Source: an uncultured bacterium
Lineage (GTDB): Bacteria; Actinomycetota; Coriobacteriia; Coriobacteriales; Coriobacteriaceae
Assembly: GCA_905215815.1 (NCBI GenBank)
Contig: CAJMRN010000042.1
Location: 1 to 17,141, forward strand
DNA length: 17,141 nt
Direction: 5' to 3'
Made by a program: the position numbers and the translations under genes. Shown piece by piece: positions 13,131 to 17,141 of this stretch. The notes below the pieces were generated by a model. That model searched no databases. It saw only the letters and a program-made list of their open reading frames with translations, and was not told where the DNA came from. The stretch's first letter is position 1. Each line of letters starts with the position of its first letter.

Positions 13131-14393
13131 CTACAACACGGCGCCCTCGGGCAGGTCGACGCGAACAACGTCCACGACATCTCCCGCCTTGAGCTCGCAC
13201 GGTCCTTCGTCAATACGCAGCAGGCAGTTGGCCCGCTGCATCGTGCCGAGCAGCGCCGAATTCTGCGTCTTGGCCTCGGTCACCAACAGCTCACTGGTCT
13301 CGGGGTCGCGCAAAACCGTGGCGCGATCGAAGAAGCGGCGGTCCTGGCGCTTTTTCACACCGTGGGTAAGAGCCGCTCGCTGTACGGGACGCGCCCCCTC
13401 GGCAAAACCACGCATCTTGCGGATCGCCGGACGGGCAAGCATCTCAAAGCCCACATACGCCGCGGCCGGATTGCCTGAAAGCCCCAGGTAGGGCTTACCC
13501 CCGAGCAAGCCAAACGTGATGGCCTTGCCCGGACGCATCGAGATGCGGTCAAACAGCACCTCGCCCTCGCGCCGGACGAGCGCCGTCACATAGTCGTAAT
13601 CGCCCGCCGAGGCGCCACCGCTCGTAATGACAAAATCGCACTCTCGCGTGGCGCGATGTACCAGCTCGGCAATCGCCTGCTCATCATCGGGCGCGATGCC
13701 GTAGAACACGGGCTCGGCGCCGGCATCGAGTGCCTCGGCCATCAGCGCCGAGGAGTTGGAATCGCGAATCTGACCACGCGCCGGTACCTTACTCGGTGCG
13801 ACCAGCTCCGTGCCCAGCGAGATGATGCCCACACGCGGGGCAGCGCGCACCTTCACGCTCGCGTATCCGGCGCTCGCCAGCAGACCCGCGCCCGCCGGAG
13901 CCACGACCTCGCCGGCGTGCATCACAACATCGCCGGCATGGGCCTCCTCGGCAGCAGAGCGAACGTTCTCCCCTACCTTGGCCGGCGCCGAAAAGCGAAC
14001 GTGCGAGCCCTCGTTGCCGTCACCGTCGAGCACATCGACGATCTCGTACTTCACCACGGCATCGGCACCTTCGGGTACTGGCGCGCCTGTCATAATGCGG
14101 ACCGTCTCGCCCGCGCCGACCACGCCCTCAAAGACATGGCCCGCTGCCTCATGTCCTACGACGGAGAGCGTCACCGGAGTGTCACCGGTGGCCGCAGCAA
14201 GATCGGCTGCGCGCACGGCATATCCGTCCATGGCGCTGTTGGCAAACGGCGAGATGTCGATATCGGCCACCGCGTCCTTGGCCAAGGGAAGACCGGCGGC
14301 CTGCCACACGGGAATCTCGACGAGATCGGTCGGAGCAACGTGCGACAGGACAATCGACTGCGCGTCCTCCAACGGAATGAGTTTATCTGCCAT
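13131..14393 (-). CDS. moeA: Molybdopterin molybdenumtransferase
   Basis: This 420-residue enzyme inserts molybdate into adenylylated molybdopterin, the last general step of molybdenum cofactor synthesis. Motifs in order are SPFANSAMDGYAVR (48-61), RIMTGAPVPEGADAVV (99-114), ISLGTELV (191-198), ITSGGASAGDYDYV (256-269) and SMRPGKAITFG, then GLSGNPAAAY. A C-terminal beta domain ends the protein. The length is typical. ATG 14393, preceded by AGAGG, was preferred to GTG 14399. It is the first gene of moeA-mogA, adjacent to modABC. GLSGNP replaces the more common GLPGNP, which should be tolerable. Confidence 0.95.
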   Translation of the reverse strand: MADKLIPLEDAQSIVLSHVAPTDLVEIPVWQAAGLPLAKDAVADIDISPFANSAMDGYAVRAADLAAATGDTPVTLSVVGHEAAGHVFEGVVGAGETVRIMTGAPVPEGADAVVKYEIVDVLDGDGNEGSHVRFSAPAKVGENVRSAAEEAHAGDVVMHAGEVVAPAGAGLLASAGYASVKVRAAPRVGIISLGTELVAPSKVPARGQIRDSNSSALMAEALDAGAEPVFYGIAPDDEQAIAELVHRATRECDFVITSGGASAGDYDYVTALVRREGEVLFDRISMRPGKAITFGLLGGKPYLGLSGNPAAAYVGFEMLARPAIRKMRGFAEGARPVQRAALTHGVKKRQDRRFFDRATVLRDPETSELLVTEAKTQNSALLGTMQRANCLLRIDEGPCELKAGDVVDVVRVDLPEGAVL

Positions 14394-14450
14394 ATGCACC
14401 TCTTAATGCCACGGCGCACAACAGGGGCGCCGATTCTTTATGCTTGTCTC

Positions 14451-14456
14451 AGTATA
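14451..14456 (-). promoter_or_regulatory. Possible -10 box of moeA-mogA
   Basis: TATACT on the minus strand lies 58 nt upstream of the moeA start, in the 210-nt gap shared with the divergent CLC gene. No good -35 is seen. A CGGCGC/GCGCCG inverted repeat follows in the leader. The same bases read TATAAT on the plus strand one step on, so strand assignment is uncertain. Confidence 0.3.
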
Positions 14457-14568
14457 ATCCCCCGACTCACGACCGCGACTCGGCCTGAACCCGCAAATAC
14501 ACCTGTCGGTTGCAGGCCGCGAAACAGAATGGAAACCAACCCACCGGCTCGTCGCGTTTACCGCGTTT

Positions 14569-14574
14569 TATAAT
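14569..14574 (+). promoter_or_regulatory. -10 box of the CLC transporter gene
   Basis: A consensus TATAAT ends 29 nt before the ATG at 14604, giving a leader of about 20 nt. A matching -35 is not obvious. I looked for a fluoride riboswitch in this gap because of the transporter type and saw none. Confidence 0.5.
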
Positions 14575-14603
14575 GCTTGCGTTGCAACCTAAAAGAGGAA
14601 CGT

Positions 14604-16025
14604 ATGGCTCATAACGACAAAACCGAAAGCGCAAACGAAACGCAGGATCATTCCCAGCCGCTCGACGATGGCGGCTTTTTCTCCCTGAACGACGTCATCA
14701 CGGCAGGCAGGCATCAGCTCACCCGCTCTGAGCATCTCTTGGCTGCCGACACGCGCCGCAACGCCCGCAACCTACTCGCGAGCGCCAAGTTGCTCGCACT
14801 CGTCGTCATCGTCTCGCTCGCCATGGGCGTTGCCGCTTGGGCGTTTTTGGCCTCGCTGAATATCGCGACCGACTATCGTGAGCACCATGCGTGGATTTAC
14901 GCGCTGCTTCCCGTTGTGGGCATGGCCACCGCATGGGTGTACAAAAACCACGGTCTTGCCGCCAAGCGCGGCAACAACCTGGTCATCGACTCCGCTCTGG
15001 GCACACGCCTCATCCATATGCGCATGGCCGTCCTCACGTTTGTGTGCTCCACGCTCACGCACCTAACGGGCGGATCGGCCGGTCGCGAGGGAGCCGCGGT
15101 GCAGATCGGCGGCACCATCGCCAGCAACATCTCGAGCCTCGCCCACCTCAAAAAGCATGACCATCACGACCTCATGCTCGCCGGCATCTCGTCGGCCTTT
15201 GGCGCCGTATTCGGTTCGCCCCTTGCCGGAGCTTTCTTTGGCATGGAGATGTGCTTTATCGGCAAGATCGACTACACCGCGGGCATCTACTGCCTGGTCG
15301 CCTCGTTTACCGGCTACTTTACATCACTCGCCCTGGGTACCGAGTACGAGGCGAATGTCATCGCCAGCGTTCCCGCTATGACGCCCAAAACGGTTGTCAT
15401 CGTTGTTATCAGCGCCATTATCTTCGGTCTGACTGCACGCCTCTTTGCCTGGTCGGTTCGAACCGTCAAGAGCCTGTACGGTCGCTTTATCACCAATTAC
15501 CTCATTCGCGCACTCATAGGCGCACTCGTGGTTTTGGCCGCCTATGCCCTCCTCGACGCCTGGGACTACGCCGGCCTTTCCACGTGGCTTTCCGGCGCCG
15601 GTTTTGCCGGCAACACCACCCTGGCGGACGCAGCCATCAAGTTGGTCGTCACAGCGCTCACCCTTGGAGCCGGCTTCCAAGGCGGCGAGGTCACGCCCCT
15701 GTTTGGTATCGGTGCGGCGCTCGGCGGCTGGATCGGTTGCCTCACCGGGCTCGACCCCAGTTTTCTGGCGGCTCTCGGCATGCTCGGCGTGTTCTGCGCC
15801 GGCCTCAACGTGCCCATCACCACCTGCATGATGGCCATCGACCTGTTCCACGGCACGGCAGCCGGGTTCTTTGTCATCGTGGCCTTTATCAGCTACCTAA
15901 CCGCCGGACACCGCGGCGTATACCCCGCCCAGCGCATCATCTCGCCCAAGCGCCGTTCGCTTATTGTGGATGAGGGCGGTACGGTAGCGGATGCTATCGA
16001 GCGCCACAACGACCTGATAGAGTAG
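14604..16025 (+). CDS. CLC-family anion channel/antiporter, possibly fluoride type
   Basis: This 473-residue membrane protein has about ten hydrophobic segments and a soluble N-terminus of ~60 residues. The anion-path motif is GGSAGREGAAVQIGG (156-170), with the gating glutamate E162, then GSPLAGAFFGME (204-215) and GGEVTPLFGIGAALGG. The usual GSGIP selectivity loop is replaced by GNNL (123-126). This resembles CLC-F fluoride/proton antiporters rather than chloride types; it is an inference from memory of the family. ATG 14604 has AGAGG upstream. The first ORF codon, 27 nt earlier, precedes that ribosome site. No CBS domains follow. It is divergent from moeA, so a link to molybdenum is not implied. 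Confidence 0.85.
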   Translation: MAHNDKTESANETQDHSQPLDDGGFFSLNDVITAGRHQLTRSEHLLAADTRRNARNLLASAKLLALVVIVSLAMGVAAWAFLASLNIATDYREHHAWIYALLPVVGMATAWVYKNHGLAAKRGNNLVIDSALGTRLIHMRMAVLTFVCSTLTHLTGGSAGREGAAVQIGGTIASNISSLAHLKKHDHHDLMLAGISSAFGAVFGSPLAGAFFGMEMCFIGKIDYTAGIYCLVASFTGYFTSLALGTEYEANVIASVPAMTPKTVVIVVISAIIFGLTARLFAWSVRTVKSLYGRFITNYLIRALIGALVVLAAYALLDAWDYAGLSTWLSGAGFAGNTTLADAAIKLVVTALTLGAGFQGGEVTPLFGIGAALGGWIGCLTGLDPSFLAALGMLGVFCAGLNVPITTCMMAIDLFHGTAAGFFVIVAFISYLTAGHRGVYPAQRIISPKRRSLIVDEGGTVADAIERHNDLIE

Positions 16026-16112
16026 ACGTAAGTATTCGACGTGCAGCCACAATCGGGGGCAATTAGACCTGAGCGCGACCGCACCGTCACGTCATACGCC
16101 GGGAGTCGCCCC

Positions 16113-17075
16113 ATGCACGCAACTGATTTTGGCCGCACGCTCATCATCGCCAACCCAGCAGCCCAATCGGGTGCGGCGCACGAAGTTGCCGAGCGCCTGC
16201 AACGCTTTTTGGATATGACCGCGCGAGCATCCCAGTTTGACCTGGTGCTGACCGAGCGCATGGGACACGCCAAGGAGCTGGCCGCACAGGCTCAGGGCTA
16301 TCGCACCGTTATCGCCCTTGGCGGTGACGGCGTGATTCACGAGGTCGTCAACGGGCTTATGACGCAAGAGGAGGACGCCCGCCCCGCTCTTGCCATCCTA
16401 CCCGTGGGCTCTGGCAACGATTTTGCCCAAACGCTCGGCATCGACGATTTCTCCGGTAAGGATTTTGGCGCGCTGCTCAACTGTGAGCTGCAGCGTCAGG
16501 ACATCGGGCGAATTCGCTCGTGGAGCCCTGCGAGCGGCAGCGGCGAGGCTTCCGTTGAGTACTACGACCAGACGCTTTCGGTCGGCATCGATGCCGCCAT
16601 CGGCCTTGGCACCACCGAGCTGCGCAAAAAGACCGGCTTGACGGGCGCGCCGCTCTACACCCTCTCGGGACTTGAGCAGTTTGGCCTACGTTATCGCAAC
16701 TACCCCATGACAGTCAGCTTTGACGGGGCGCCTGCCGAGCGCGTGAGGGCGATCATCATGGCGATTCAGCTGGGTCCTACCTATGGCTCGGGCTATCGCA
16801 TCTGTCCCGACGCCGACCCCTGTGACGGTATATTCGACGTCTGCTACGCCTGCGGCCCCGTTCCGCGCGCGGTCGCGCTTCCCATGTTCCTTTCGGCCAA
16901 AGATGGCCACCATACCAAGTTGCCGCCGGTTCGCATGCGCCGCTGCCGCCATGCCGAGCTTACCTTTGAGGAGCCCGACTACCCCATCCAGGCCGACGGC
17001 GAGCCCGTTGTCGCCTCACGCATCGAGGTCGACATCCTCGCCGGCGCCCTCCACGTCTGGCACCCCACCCGCTAA
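16113..17075 (+). CDS. Diacylglycerol kinase family lipid kinase (DagK/YegS/BmrU type)
   Basis: This 320-residue protein phosphorylates a lipid such as diacylglycerol at the membrane, usually to recycle it into phosphatidic acid. It begins with IIANPAAQSG (11-20), the nucleotide-binding GGDG (70-73, in IALGGDGVIHEVVNG) and LPVGSGNDFAQTLG (96-109). The beta-sandwich C-terminal domain ends DYPIQADGEPV, the typical last motif. ATG 16113 is preceded by GGGAG seven bases away. GTG 16041 would add 24 residues without a ribosome site. It lies 87 nt after the CLC gene on the same strand and may be cotranscribed. The lipid substrate is not determinable by eye. Confidence 0.92.
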   Translation: MHATDFGRTLIIANPAAQSGAAHEVAERLQRFLDMTARASQFDLVLTERMGHAKELAAQAQGYRTVIALGGDGVIHEVVNGLMTQEEDARPALAILPVGSGNDFAQTLGIDDFSGKDFGALLNCELQRQDIGRIRSWSPASGSGEASVEYYDQTLSVGIDAAIGLGTTELRKKTGLTGAPLYTLSGLEQFGLRYRNYPMTVSFDGAPAERVRAIIMAIQLGPTYGSGYRICPDADPCDGIFDVCYACGPVPRAVALPMFLSAKDGHHTKLPPVRMRRCRHAELTFEEPDYPIQADGEPVVASRIEVDILAGALHVWHPTR

Positions 17076-17094
17076 CCCCACCTAAGTTGCGGTG

Positions 17095-17141
17095 AAATAG
17101 GGACTGTTTATGCAGCAAAAGCCGCAAAACAGTCCCTATTT
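17095..17141 (+). terminator. Long inverted repeat / terminator at the window end
   Basis: AAATAGGGACTGTTT (17095-17109) and AAACAGTCCCTATTT (17127-17141) are perfect 15-bp arms. A 17-nt loop between them contains a smaller GC-AAAA-GC hairpin. It starts 19 nt after the lipid kinase stop and can terminate in either direction, as both ends are T- or A-rich. The right arm ends at the last base, so the palindrome may be longer. Confidence 0.8.

Noticed and set aside
14400..14603. Fluoride or molybdenum cofactor riboswitch in the moeA-CLC gap
   Set aside because: I could not find the conserved core of either motif. Only short inverted repeats and -10 boxes are present.

Overview
The window looks like chromosome from a GC-rich anaerobic gut actinobacterium of the class Coriobacteriia, most like Collinsella. 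I infer this from the GC-rich coding style, the strong AGGAGG-type ribosome binding sites and the mix of selenium, molybdenum and activase-driven Fe-S enzymes. No ribosomal RNA or other decisive marker is present, so the genus is a judgement. No phage, insertion sequence or CRISPR array is seen.

Left edge (1-375): a tandem tRNA-Gly(UCC) and tRNA-Pro(UGG) unit on the minus strand, with its own promoter and terminator. Then comes a long minus-strand block (376-8773). In order of transcription it holds a leader with a 22-codon ORF, two 2-hydroxyacyl-CoA dehydratase / double-cubane-cluster reductase paralogues, their ATP-dependent activase, selD, yedF, a DUF3343 gene and a class V (NifS-like) aminotransferase that ends at a terminator. 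The branched-chain amino acid carrier brnQ follows. SelD is itself a selenoprotein: its catalytic residue 17 is an in-frame TGA (4904-4906), so an ordinary ORF caller truncates it. The stretch from the dehydratases to the NifS-like gene reads as a selenium-handling locus joined to an ATP-driven low-potential reductase.

Middle (8980-14393): the minus-strand molybdate transporter modA-modB-modC, and next to it the molybdenum cofactor genes moeA-mogA, each group with a terminator. ModB carries an unusual extracytoplasmic domain of about 185 residues in front of its permease core. Right side (14604-17075): two plus-strand genes, a CLC-family anion transporter and a diacylglycerol-kinase-family lipid kinase. 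A 15-bp perfect inverted repeat reaches the last base of the window.

Most notable observations: (1) two ~95-nt structured repeats lie directly downstream of the two dehydratase paralogues. They are 87% identical, they fold in the same register and they show compensatory base-pair changes. (2) The dehydratase operon has a structured leader with a small ORF and a promoter overlapped by palindromes. (3) The seleno-SelD has a candidate bacterial SECIS. (4) An activase/double-cubane pair is co-located with selD-yedF-DUF3343-NifS-like genes, and this could be an undescribed selenium-linked reductase system. (5) ModB has an N-terminal domain of unknown function.
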